NCBI RefSeq assembly: GCF_036381655.1
Contig: NZ_DASVCJ010000040.1
Coordinates: 1-64,000, forward strand
Origin: Ferrovibrio sp036381655
GTDB taxonomy: Bacteria; Pseudomonadota; Alphaproteobacteria; Ferrovibrionales; Ferrovibrionaceae
Length of the DNA: 64,000 nt
Direction: 5' to 3'
The notes beneath the pieces were generated by a model. That model searched no databases. It saw nothing but the letters and a program-made list of their open reading frames with translations, and was not told where the DNA came from. Position numbers and translations under genes: made by a program. Positions 57,386 through 64,000 of this stretch are shown in pieces. Position 1 is the stretch's first letter. Each line of letters opens with the position of its first letter.

Positions 57386-58624
57386 TCATTCGGCGGCGTA
57401 GCCGGGCGTGAGCAGCAGCGGCGGGTCGGCCACCTCGACGAGCTGGCCGCGGTCGAAGCCGTTGAAGGCGGTGCGCAAAGTCGCGCCATAGGCGCCGAGC
57501 TGGCCGATCTCGATCCAGTCGCCCTCGGCCACGTCGGCAGGCAGCGCGAAGCCGCCCTCCATGCGGTCGAGGCTGTCGCAGGTCGGGCCGAACAGGGTGA
57601 AATCCTGCAGCGGCGCCGCGGACTCGCGCAGCAGCCGCAGCGGAAAGCGCCAGCGCAGCGCACCGGCATCCGACAGGCTGCCGTAAATGCCGTCATTGAT
57701 ATAGAGCGCGCCCTCGCGCCGCGCCTGCACCTGCACGACCACCGAAACACCCTGGGCGACCAGGGCGCGGCCGGGCTCCGCCCACAGCTCGTCCGGCGCC
57801 TTGCCGCCGAGCCGGGCGGCCAGGGCATCGCGGCCGGCCGTTATGGCGGCCATGATCGCGGCCAGCTCGGGCAGCCCGGCGCCGGGATAGGCGACGGGGA
57901 AGCCGCCGCCGACATCGAGGATGTCGAGCTTCACGCCGGCGGCCTGCGCGATCTCGCCGGCGCGCGCGATCGCCGCCGTCCACAGCGCCGGATCGGTCGC
58001 CTGCGAGCCGACATGGAAGGAGATGCCGAGCCGCGCGGTGCGGCCGCGGGCGCGGCGCAGCAGGTCCGGCGCGGCCTCGCCGGGCGCGCCGAACTTGCCG
58101 GACAGGTCCAAAGCCGCGCCGTTGCCGGGCGCCGTCTTGGGCAGCGCGATGCGCAGGATCAGGCCGAGATCGCCGGCCTGCCTGGTCTCGGCCAGGATCT
58201 TGTCCAGCTCGTCGGCGCCGTCGAAGGCGAAGTCGCGCACGCCATGCTCGAAATACGCCGAGCGGATGGCCGAACGGGCCTTGACCGGATGCATGTAGTG
58301 GATGCCGGCCTCGGGCAGCACCTGGCGCACCAGGGCCACCTCGGCCGGCGAGGCGCAGTCGAAGGCCCGCACGCCGCCGCGCCACAGCGCCGAGAGCACG
58401 CGCGGCTCCGGGTTGCACTTGACGGCATAGAGCGTGCGGCCGGGAAAGGCCGCGACGAAGGACCTGGCCGCCGCGGTGATCGCCTGCGGGCGCAGGCAAT
58501 GCAACGGCTCTTCCGGGCGCAGCGCGGCGACCGCCGCCGCCACGGAGGGCAGGGCTTCTCGGCTGCGCCGTCGCGCATCGCGGCGCAGCGGGGATACGGC
58601 TACTCTCAGACGGGACGCGCGCAT
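57386..58624 (-). CDS. Ornithine decarboxylase-like PLP enzyme (alanine racemase fold)
   Basis: The enzyme decarboxylates ornithine (some members also lysine) to putrescine. The product is 412 residues. Motifs are TLYAVKCNPEP (PLP Lys), ISFHVGSQ, ILDVGGGFPVAYPG, LWAEPGRALV and FGPTCDSLDRMEGG (catalytic Cys and substrate Asp). The ATG at 58624 follows GGGAGGATGTGCG. The first 35 residues are basic and extra. A long leader (58625 to about 58990) contains stem-loops and a 26-codon open frame, suggesting control by polyamine or amino-acid supply. Gene symbol speF or odc would both be used; I leave it open. Confidence 0.9.
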   Translation of the reverse strand: MRASRLRVAVSPLRRDARRRSREALPSVAAAVAALRPEEPLHCLRPQAITAAARSFVAAFPGRTLYAVKCNPEPRVLSALWRGGVRAFDCASPAEVALVRQVLPEAGIHYMHPVKARSAIRSAYFEHGVRDFAFDGADELDKILAETRQAGDLGLILRIALPKTAPGNGAALDLSGKFGAPGEAAPDLLRRARGRTARLGISFHVGSQATDPALWTAAIARAGEIAQAAGVKLDILDVGGGFPVAYPGAGLPELAAIMAAITAGRDALAARLGGKAPDELWAEPGRALVAQGVSVVVQVQARREGALYINDGIYGSLSDAGALRWRFPLRLLRESAAPLQDFTLFGPTCDSLDRMEGGFALPADVAEGDWIEIGQLGAYGATLRTAFNGFDRGQLVEVADPPLLLTPGYAAE

Positions 58625-58649
58625 CGCACATCCTCCCAGGTACACTCCG

Positions 58650-58671
58650 GCCTCGCCGCGAACGGCGTGGC
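58650..58671 (-). promoter_or_regulatory. UUCG-loop hairpin before the decarboxylase ribosome site
   Basis: In RNA sense GCC-A-CGCCG, UUCG, CGGCG-A-GGC forms an eight-pair stem with one A/A mismatch. It ends 12 nt before GGGAGG. It could hide or expose the start site or act in attenuation. Confidence 0.6.
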
Positions 58672-58736
58672 GGAACCAACAATGTCGGGGGAAACGCTAA
58701 CCGATCCGGCGATCCCTGGACCGGCGCGCAACAAGG

Positions 58737-58817
58737 CTACAACCAACCTCTATGAGGCCAACCTCCATGAGGCCAACCTCTATAAGGCCAGCTGGCGCTG
58801 TCTGACGGCGCAACCAT
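58737..58817 (-). CDS. Putative leader peptide of Trp-Pro-x-x-Gly repeats upstream of the decarboxylase
   Basis: This is a 26-codon frame with ATG at 58817, five bases after a full AAGGAGG, and TAG at 58739-58737. The peptide starts MVAPSDSAS and then has three pentapeptides W-P-Y-R-G, W-P-H-G-G and W-P-H-R-G, ending W-L. It contains four Trp. Both Arg codons in the repeats are AGA, rare in such a GC-rich genome. Upstream peptides that stall ribosomes control ornithine decarboxylase in enterobacteria (SpeFL). By analogy this one may sense ornithine, arginine or polyamines, or stall on W-P. It is too short to prove expression from sequence, and I know of no named match. Confidence 0.5.
   Translation of the reverse strand: MVAPSDSASWPYRGWPHGGWPHRGWL
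58745..58789. repeat. Three 15-bp tandem repeats encoding the leader peptide repeats
   Basis: AACCTCTATGAGGCC, AACCTCCATGAGGCC and AACCTCTATAAGGCC lie back to back at 58745, 58760 and 58775. On the minus strand they are read in frame as three W-P-x-x-G units. Each also carries GAGG-like sequence. Confidence 0.9.
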
Positions 58818-59014
58818 CGTCACCTCCTTCAAGGCACCAGCCCACGGATGGCTGGCTCTCCGAAAAGGACGCGTGCGTCGTTGCTTGACCCTGGCGGCCT
58901 TGGGCACGTGCGACCTGCGTCTGAGGCGTCATTTAACAACTCTGCGCCGCGACGCAAGTTAAAATTTGCCCGGCGGGAAAATTTTTGCCCGCGCGCCGGC
59001 GGCGGATGACAGCG

Positions 59015-59914
59015 TCAGGCCGGCAGCGCGAGGGCGAGATATTCGTAGACGAGCGTCGCCGCCGCCAGCGCCGTGATCTCGGCATGGTCGTAGACCGGCG
59101 CGACCTCGACCATGTCCATGCCGACGAAATTTAGGCCGCCCAGCCCGCGCAGCAGCGCCTGGGCCTGCCAGGTGGCAAGCCCGCCGATCTCCGGCGTGCC
59201 GGTGCCGGGCGCGAAGGCGGGATCGAGCGCGTCGATGTCGAAGGACAGATACGCAGCGCCGCCGGTCTTTTCCGAGCCGAGCACGGCGCGGATGCGCTCG
59301 ACGATGCGGGCGACGCCCTGTTCGTGCACCTCCTGGGCGCTGACGATGCTCACGCCCTGCTGCAGCGTCCAGTCGAGCACCTCCTTCTGCACCGGCGAGC
59401 GGATGCCGACCTGGATCATGCGGCGCGGATCGACGAGACCCTCCCGGATGGCGTGGTAGAAGACCGAGCCATGGCCGTAAGGCTGGCCGAAGCTGTCCGG
59501 CCAGGTATCGACATGGGCGTCGAAATGCACCACGCCGACCGGACCGTGCCGCCTGGCCCGGGCGCGCAGCAGCGGCAGCGCGATGGCATGATCGCCGCCG
59601 AGCGTGACCAGATGGCGGATCGGCGCCGCCTGTCGCTCGATCAGCTCAAGGCTCGCCGCCACATCGCCGAGCGCGATCTCGAAATCGCCGATATCGGCGA
59701 GTTTCCCGGTCAGGTCGCGCCGCTGGGTCGGATGATCGCCATCGACCAGCATGCGGCTGGCGCGGCGGATCGCCTCGGGTCCGAAACGGGCGCCGGGGCG
59801 GTTGGTGGTGGCGATGTCGAACGGCACGCCGGCGATGACGGCCGCGGCATCCGGATCGCGGCGGGTGACGCCGAGAAAGCCGCCGGCGATGGCGAAGGTC
59901 GGGGTTCCGGTCAT
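59015..59914 (-). CDS. speB: Agmatinase-family ureohydrolase
   Basis: Agmatinase hydrolyses agmatine to putrescine and urea with two Mn ions. The product is 299 residues. Metal-binding motifs are LVTLGGDHAIALPLL, GVVHFDAHVDTW and YLSFDIDALDPAFAPGTGTP. The ATG follows GGAGGAATGTC. Related ureohydrolases act on guanidinobutyrate or proclavaminate, so the substrate is inferred from the polyamine neighbours. It gives a second route to putrescine beside the decarboxylase. The arginine decarboxylase needed to make agmatine is not in the window. Confidence 0.88.
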   Translation of the reverse strand: MTGTPTFAIAGGFLGVTRRDPDAAAVIAGVPFDIATTNRPGARFGPEAIRRASRMLVDGDHPTQRRDLTGKLADIGDFEIALGDVAASLELIERQAAPIRHLVTLGGDHAIALPLLRARARRHGPVGVVHFDAHVDTWPDSFGQPYGHGSVFYHAIREGLVDPRRMIQVGIRSPVQKEVLDWTLQQGVSIVSAQEVHEQGVARIVERIRAVLGSEKTGGAAYLSFDIDALDPAFAPGTGTPEIGGLATWQAQALLRGLGGLNFVGMDMVEVAPVYDHAEITALAAATLVYEYLALALPA

Positions 59915-60090
59915 GACATTCCTCCAGCCTGGGGCGGGATGCGGGCCTGTTTTCGCCGGCTACCCTACAGCCCGGCCGGCCCGGGTCAACCGCATCCCGC
60001 AGACGCTCCGCGGCCCGGTGGTCCGGCCGGCGGCAGCCTGATACATTTCTGCGGGTTGCGCTTCCTGGAGCGGATAGCGGAGGGACTGCC

Positions 60091-61344
60091 ATGCCGGACG
60101 ATCGCAGAGCCCTGCCCGAGCAAGCGACCTGCTGCATCGTCGGCGGCGGCCCGGCGGGCATCATGCTGGGCTTTTTGCTGGCGCGCGCCGGCGTCGATGT
60201 CGCGGTGCTGGAGAAGCACAAGGATTTCCTGCGCGACTTCCGCGGCGATACCATCCATGCCTCGACGCTGGAACTGATGCGCGAGCTGGGCCTGCTGCAG
60301 GATTTCCTGCGCCTGCCGCATGAGAAGGTGGAATCCTTCACTGCCCGGTTCGGCCGCGAGGACGTGCGGATCGGCGACTTCACGCATCTGCCGACGCATT
60401 GCAAGTTCGTCGCCTTCATGCCGCAATGGCATTTCCTCGATTTCCTCGCCGGGCATGGCCGGCGCCATGCCGGCTTCAACCTGCAGATGGAAACCGAGGC
60501 GACCGGCCTGATCGTCGACGGCAGCGGCCGCATCGCCGGCGTGCGGGTGCAAACGCCGGCGGGCGCGCGCGAAATCCGCGCCGATCTCGTCGTCGCCTGC
60601 GACGGCCGGCATTCGCTGATGCGCCAGCAGAGCGGCCTGCCGCTGACGGATTACGGCGCGCCGATCGACGTGCTGTGGTTCCGCATCCCGCGCCGGGACG
60701 GCGATCCGCAGGAATTGCTCGGCCGCGTCGATTACGGCCATGCGCTGGTGCTGATCGACCGCGGCGCCTATTGGCAATGCGCCTATATCATCGCCAAGGG
60801 CAGCCTGGATGCGCTCAAGCGCCGGGGGCTGGCCGCGTTGCAGGCGCAGATCGCGCAGCTGGCGCCGTTTGCCGCCGACCGGCTGGACATGCTGGACGAC
60901 TGGGAGAAGCTGAAGCTGCTTTCGGTGCAGGTCAACCGCCTGCAGCGCTGGCACCGGCCGGGCCTGCTTTGCATCGGCGATGCGGCGCATGCCATGTCGC
61001 CGGTCGGCGGCGTCGGCATCAATCTCGCGATCCAGGACGCGGTGGCGGCGGCCAACCTGCTGCATGCCGCGCTGCGCGCGCGCAAGCCGGTCGATCCGCT
61101 GCTGCAGCGCGTGCAGCAGCGCCGTTTCCTGCCGACCTGGCTGGTGCAGCGCTTTCAGGTGATGGCGCATGGCTTTCTGGCGCGCCATGTCCTGACGGCG
61201 CAGCCGGATCGCACCAGGAATGGCGCTTTGGCGCCGCCCTGGCCGCTGCGGCTGATCACCCGCCTGCCGGTGCTGCGCCAGCTTCTGCCGCGCTTCGTCG
61301 CGGTCGGCTACCGGCCGGAGCATATCGCCACGCCGCAGCTATAG
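60091..61344 (+). CDS. FAD-dependent aromatic-type monooxygenase
   Basis: The product is 417 residues, class A flavoprotein monooxygenase (UbiH/PHBH-like). The FAD motifs are CCIVGGGPAGIMLGFLLARAG, split here as CCIVGGGPAGIM and LGFLLARAG, with ADLVVACDGRHSLMR (DG motif) and LLCIGDAAHAMSPVGGVGIN (GD motif). The C-terminus carries a hydrophobic stretch (PPWPLRLITRLPVLRQLLP) that may touch the membrane. GGAGGGACTGCC precedes the ATG. The substrate is not evident and there is no operon partner. It is divergent from agmatinase across 176 bp. Confidence 0.82.
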   Translation: MPDDRRALPEQATCCIVGGGPAGIMLGFLLARAGVDVAVLEKHKDFLRDFRGDTIHASTLELMRELGLLQDFLRLPHEKVESFTARFGREDVRIGDFTHLPTHCKFVAFMPQWHFLDFLAGHGRRHAGFNLQMETEATGLIVDGSGRIAGVRVQTPAGAREIRADLVVACDGRHSLMRQQSGLPLTDYGAPIDVLWFRIPRRDGDPQELLGRVDYGHALVLIDRGAYWQCAYIIAKGSLDALKRRGLAALQAQIAQLAPFAADRLDMLDDWEKLKLLSVQVNRLQRWHRPGLLCIGDAAHAMSPVGGVGINLAIQDAVAAANLLHAALRARKPVDPLLQRVQQRRFLPTWLVQRFQVMAHGFLARHVLTAQPDRTRNGALAPPWPLRLITRLPVLRQLLPRFVAVGYRPEHIATPQL

Positions 61345-61405
61345 GCTAGCCGGCAAGCCGCGCCGGGATGCCGGTGCCGGTACTCCTATTCATTCACCGG
61401 TCCTG

Positions 61406-61729
61406 TTATTCGCCGGGGCCGCGCACCAGGAAGCCGTAATGCAGGTCGAGCATGGCGACGCCGCCGCTGAGCATGCCGACCTCGGTGGCCGCCTGTTCGG
61501 CCTTGGCCTGCAGCATCTGGCATTCCCTCCGCTTCTGCTCGCAGAGCGCGGCATAGTCGTCGGGGCTTTGCGCCGCCGGGCCGCGCCTGAGCAGGCTGTT
61601 GAGTTCGGCCTCGCAATGCGCCTTGGCGCGGGACAGTTTCTGCTGCCGCTTGATGGCATCCAGGACGCGCTGCTGCGTCGCCTGACGCTGGCGGAGATTG
61701 GATGCGGCACTCGGGTTGGCGCTGGCCAT
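61406..61729 (-). CDS. Small coiled-coil protein of unknown function
   Basis: The product is 107 residues. AGGAGCATCTC precedes the ATG at 61729. Residues 12-95 are strongly helical with heptad-like Gln/Arg/Ala/Leu content (LRQRQATQQRVLDAIKRQQ, then KAEQAATEVGMLSGGVAML), suggesting a coiled coil. There is no signal peptide. I do not recognise a family. Confidence 0.55.
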   Translation of the reverse strand: MASANPSAASNLRQRQATQQRVLDAIKRQQKLSRAKAHCEAELNSLLRRGPAAQSPDDYAALCEQKRRECQMLQAKAEQAATEVGMLSGGVAMLDLHYGFLVRGPGE

Positions 61730-61942
61730 GAGATGCTCCTGTCTGCGTGAAATGAAGATCGCGAAAACCAGTGTCGGGAAGTGTCGCATCGAAATGCGCC
61801 GCTATCGTGGCGCTATAACACCCGATGACGCGAAATGGTTGCATCGCAGCGGCGCTTTGGAACGGCAGCAGTCTGGAGCGGGGCGCCGGAACATGGCGGG
61901 GCCATCCCGGTTGACGGACAGCCGGTACTGGCCATGAGGCGG

Positions 61943-62188
61943 ATGACAATGATCCCCGTCAGTTCCTCCACCCTGCGCGCCGTCGGCTACGAGCCCGAGC
62001 GCCGCATCCTGCGGCTGATCTTCAGCAGTGGCATAACCTACGACTATTTCGCCGTACCGTTGTCGGTCTATGACGCGCTGATGTCCGCCGTTTCGAAAGG
62101 GCGGTTTTTCAACACGCGGATCCGCGACCGCTATCGCTGCCGCCGCATGCCGCGGCAATGGAACAAAATGACCACCACGCGCGTTTGA
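61943..62188 (+). CDS. KTSC-domain small protein
   Basis: The product is 81 residues from ATG 61943, with GAGG four bases before it. ATGs at 61934 and 61949 are also in frame. The KTSC pattern is clear: IPVSSSTLRAVGYEPERRIL, YDYFAVPLSVYDALMSAVSKG and RFFNTRIRDRYRCRR. The domain occurs alone or beside lysyl-tRNA synthetase-like proteins, and its function is not known. Confidence 0.78.
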   Translation: MTMIPVSSSTLRAVGYEPERRILRLIFSSGITYDYFAVPLSVYDALMSAVSKGRFFNTRIRDRYRCRRMPRQWNKMTTTRV

Positions 62189-62332
62189 ATTACGTTGCGG
62201 CCTGTTGCCGCAGGCCAGCTGTCATGCTGGGAGTGTACTGGTGACTGTGAGTGTGCTGGTGACTGTGCGTTTCCCGACAGTGGGCGGCTGCAATCCCGTT
62301 TTCCTGCAGCCTTGTTGAACGGAGGGGGTACC

Positions 62333-62560
62333 ATGCAGGTGAACGACTGGATCATCGATGTCTGCGCCAAGATCGTCGAGAACGAGGATTATGTCGTTTC
62401 GCTGTGCGACGATGCCGATGGCGGCTACGATGTTGCCTTCGTCCGCCCGAAGCGGCGCAGCCAGCTGGCCGGCATGGAGCAGATCGCCGGCCGCGAAGCC
62501 CTGATCGCCTTCCGCCAGGCTATGCGCGCCGCCGGCAGCCGCCACGGCTTCCGACCGTAA
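62333..62560 (+). CDS. Small acidic protein of unknown function
   Basis: The product is 75 residues. GGAGGGGGTACC precedes the ATG at 62333. It is predicted to be a compact alpha/beta protein (WIIDVCAKIVENEDYVVSL, then DGGYDVAFVRPKRR). There is no signal peptide or membrane segment. An 18-bp duplication (62232-62267) and an AT-rich inverted repeat (AATACTT/AAGTATT, 62559-62578) flank it. Confidence 0.55.
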   Translation: MQVNDWIIDVCAKIVENEDYVVSLCDDADGGYDVAFVRPKRRSQLAGMEQIAGREALIAFRQAMRAAGSRHGFRP

Positions 62561-62581
62561 TACTTCCTTACAAGTATTGAT

Positions 62582-62605
62582 CGCGCCGCGATGGAACGCG
62601 GCGCG
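62582..62605 (+). terminator. Terminator-like hairpin after the small acidic gene
   Basis: CGCGCCGCG and its exact complement CGCGGCGCG enclose the loop ATGGAA, followed within 8 bp by GTGTTTCC. The T-run is weak. It lies 22 bp past the stop codon and after a second inverted repeat that overlaps the stop. Confidence 0.5.
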
Positions 62606-62661
62606 GCGCGTGGTGTTTCCCGCCCGCATGACTGTCGGGGATTCGAACGGGAGGCACCATC

Positions 62662-62853
62662 ATGCAGATGACCGTGCTCCTACTGACGCTGCTGTTCCCC
62701 AACTGGGCGCAACAAAGCGCGCCGCACGCCCTGCAAGCCTGCACTGAACGCGCGACCATCCTGGCATCGCGGATGGAGGATTCGGCGGCGAAAGCCGCCG
62801 AATTGCAGCGCGCCTGCCGTGCCTTGCTGGCGGAAAAGCGGCAAAAGAGCTGA
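62662..62853 (+). CDS. Very small protein with a hydrophobic N-terminus
   Basis: The product is 63 residues. GGGAGGCACCATC precedes the ATG. Residues 1-17 are hydrophobic (MTVLLLTLLFPNWAQQS) and may be a signal peptide. The rest is a charged helix with two Cys. No family is recognised. It is convergent with the MBL-fold gene. Confidence 0.5.
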   Translation: MQMTVLLLTLLFPNWAQQSAPHALQACTERATILASRMEDSAAKAAELQRACRALLAEKRQKS

Positions 62854-62907
62854 CGCCGAAGCGGGCTTGAGGCGCCGCCGCCGAACAGGCGAGCTTGCGA
62901 TCTCCTG

Positions 62908-63858
62908 CTAGCCGTTCAGCGCCGCCCACATCTCGCGGTCGCGTTCCGCCGTCCAGATGCGCGGATGATCCAGCCCGAGCGCCTCGTCGTAGGCGCGCGC
63001 CACGTTGAAGGGCTGGCAATGGTCGAAAATGGCGAAATTGCCGAAGCGCGGCCGCATCGCATCATTGGCGCGATCGAAGGCTTCCTTCAGCGACAAACCC
63101 TTGGCGGCGCTTTCCGCCACCGAGCCGTAGAGCGTGGTGAGGAAATCGCGGGTCAGCTGCAGGCCGTCGTTGACCTGCCTGGGATTGCTCAGCGCATCGC
63201 CGCGCCCGGGCACCAGGGCCTTGGCGTTGAAGCCGGCCAGAACGTCCAGCGTCTTCGGCCAGTCCTTGAAATGCGCATCGCCGCAATAGCAGGCCGAATG
63301 ATATTCGACCAGATCGCCGGAGAACATCACGCCGGCATCGGGCACCCAGGCCACCGTATCGCCCGCGGTATGGCCGCGGCCCAGATGCATGATCTCGACC
63401 CGCCGCTTGCCCATATAGAGCGTCATCTGCCTGGGGAAGCTGATGGTCGGCCAGGTCAGCCCCGGGACGCTGTCGGCGGCCTGGAACAGGCGGGGGAAGC
63501 GGCCGTATTCGGAATCCCAGTCCTCCTTGCCGCGCTCGATGATCAGCGAGCGCGTCGCATCCGAGGCGATCACCTGCTGCGGCTTGTAGGCCGAGGCGCC
63601 GAGCACGCGCACGGCATGGTAATGCGACAGCAGCACGTATTTGATCGGCTTGTCGGTGACCTTGCGGATATGCGCGATCACCTGATCGGCCATCTTCGGC
63701 GTCGCCTGGGTGTCGATCACCATCACGCCGTCATCGCCGATGATCACGCCGGTATTGGGGTCGCCCTCGGCGGTGAAGGCATAAAGGCCATCGCCGAGCT
63801 GGGTGAAGGAAATCTTCTTCTCGGCGGTATCGGCGGTGGAAGCGAAGGCTTTCGACAT
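62908..63858 (-). CDS. MBL-fold metallo-hydrolase with an altered first metal motif
   Basis: The product is 316 residues with the metallo-beta-lactamase fold (GVIIGDDGVMVIDTQATP, GRGHTAGDTVAWVPDAGVMF). The first metal motif reads LSHYHAVRVLG, so the usual H-x-H-x-D-H lacks its Asp and last His. HTAGDT and FSGDLVEYH keep the other ligands. This may mean one metal ion or another reaction. GGGAGATCATC precedes the ATG. It lies 12 bp after a TRAP permease gene on the same strand, so it probably acts on a compound that the transporter imports. Confidence 0.8.
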   Translation of the reverse strand: MSKAFASTADTAEKKISFTQLGDGLYAFTAEGDPNTGVIIGDDGVMVIDTQATPKMADQVIAHIRKVTDKPIKYVLLSHYHAVRVLGASAYKPQQVIASDATRSLIIERGKEDWDSEYGRFPRLFQAADSVPGLTWPTISFPRQMTLYMGKRRVEIMHLGRGHTAGDTVAWVPDAGVMFSGDLVEYHSACYCGDAHFKDWPKTLDVLAGFNAKALVPGRGDALSNPRQVNDGLQLTRDFLTTLYGSVAESAAKGLSLKEAFDRANDAMRPRFGNFAIFDHCQPFNVARAYDEALGLDHPRIWTAERDREMWAALNG

Positions 63859-63870
63859 GATGATCTCCCG

Positions 63871-64000
63871 CTATTTGCCAAACAGGGTTCCGGGCAGCCA
63901 CAGCGCCAGCTCCGGAAAGAATACCGTCAGCAGCAGCGCAAGCAACTGAATGACGACGAAGGGCATGATGCCGCGATAGATGACGCGGGTGCCGATCTCC
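63871..64000 (-). CDS. TRAP transporter large permease, C-terminal end
   Basis: The last 42 codons of a gene that enters from the right edge are present. The translation has IYRGIMPFVVIQLLALLL and FPELALWLPGTLF before TAG, the usual end of DctM proteins. It is upstream of the MBL-fold gene in the same direction, forming a second, separate TRAP locus. Confidence 0.8.
   Translation of the reverse strand, partial: EIGTRVIYRGIMPFVVIQLLALLLTVFFPELALWLPGTLFGK

Larger units (their letters stand above)
58625..58990 (-). promoter_or_regulatory. Long structured leader of the decarboxylase gene
   Basis: About 365 bp without another gene. Reading on the minus strand, the order is as follows. First is a weak promoter-like pair (TTGCGT then TTAAAT about 15 bp on, near 58955-58930). 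Next is a 6-bp hairpin CCAGCC/GGCTGG (58855-58837), then AAGGAGG (58829-58823), a 26-codon frame, and a UUCG-capped hairpin just before the decarboxylase ribosome site. Alphaproteobacteria are known to carry a conserved RNA upstream of such genes (the speF motif). This may be a member, but I cannot align it. Confidence 0.55.

Overview
The window is GC-rich chromosomal DNA from an alphaproteobacterium, most likely a Rhodospirillales-like free-living heterotroph. This is inferred from gene content only: homospermidine synthase, a PAS_5-type protein, an NDUFA9-like NAD(P)-binding protein, a single-chain methylmalonyl-CoA mutase, a Suv3-like helicase and two TRAP transporters. No phage, plasmid or CRISPR locus was seen. 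The only mobile DNA is the cut end of an IS5-family element at the left edge.

Layout. 0-7 kb: IS end, a DUF6766-like gene, a Zur-box-controlled zinc-binding protein, a membrane acyltransferase divergent from a membrane-anchored LytTR regulator, an NDUFA9-like gene, a small membrane protein and a CHAD protein. 7-14.3 kb: a shikimate/quinate catabolic locus. It has aroE-like dehydrogenase, TRAP dctP-dctQ-dctM and aroQ on the minus strand, divergent from a TetR regulator and a QuiC-type dehydroshikimate dehydratase. Both promoters carry a related 13-bp motif. 14.5-22 kb: a GNAT-nitrilase fusion, a hybrid histidine kinase converging on a single-domain response regulator with a coupled small gene, a GMC oxidoreductase, a MAPEG protein and Rnk. 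22-25 kb: methylmalonyl-CoA mutase and a gene-free stretch with RNA-like stem-loops. 26-28 kb: two convergent accessory genes, one resembling a beta-pore-forming toxin and one carrying an LSGC...His motif like CNF1/BLF1 deamidases. 28.4-31.5 kb: modE and modABC with a ModE box. 31.6-37 kb: thioesterase, Suv3-like helicase, dienelactone hydrolase, an unknown gene and tRNA-Arg(CCT).

37.4-53.4 kb is a six-gene alpha-glucan/trehalose operon (glgE, treS-maltokinase fusion, glgB, glgX, treZ, treY). All six genes overlap by one or four bases, and malQ is divergent. Together they interconvert trehalose, maltose-1-phosphate and branched alpha-glucan; glgA and glgC are absent from the window. 53-60 kb holds a PAS_5 protein, a small exported protein, a TetR regulator with a flavin-type reductase, and a polyamine set (ornithine decarboxylase, homospermidine synthase, agmatinase). 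The decarboxylase has a long leader encoding a 26-residue peptide of Trp-Pro-His/Tyr-Arg/Gly-Gly repeats. 60-64 kb: FAD monooxygenase, four small genes, an MBL-fold hydrolase and the end of another TRAP permease.

A cross-cutting feature is the large number of short tandem duplications (12-19 bp units), both inside genes and in untranslated leaders. The strongest leads for something undescribed are the 26-28 kb toxin-like pair and the decarboxylase leader peptide.
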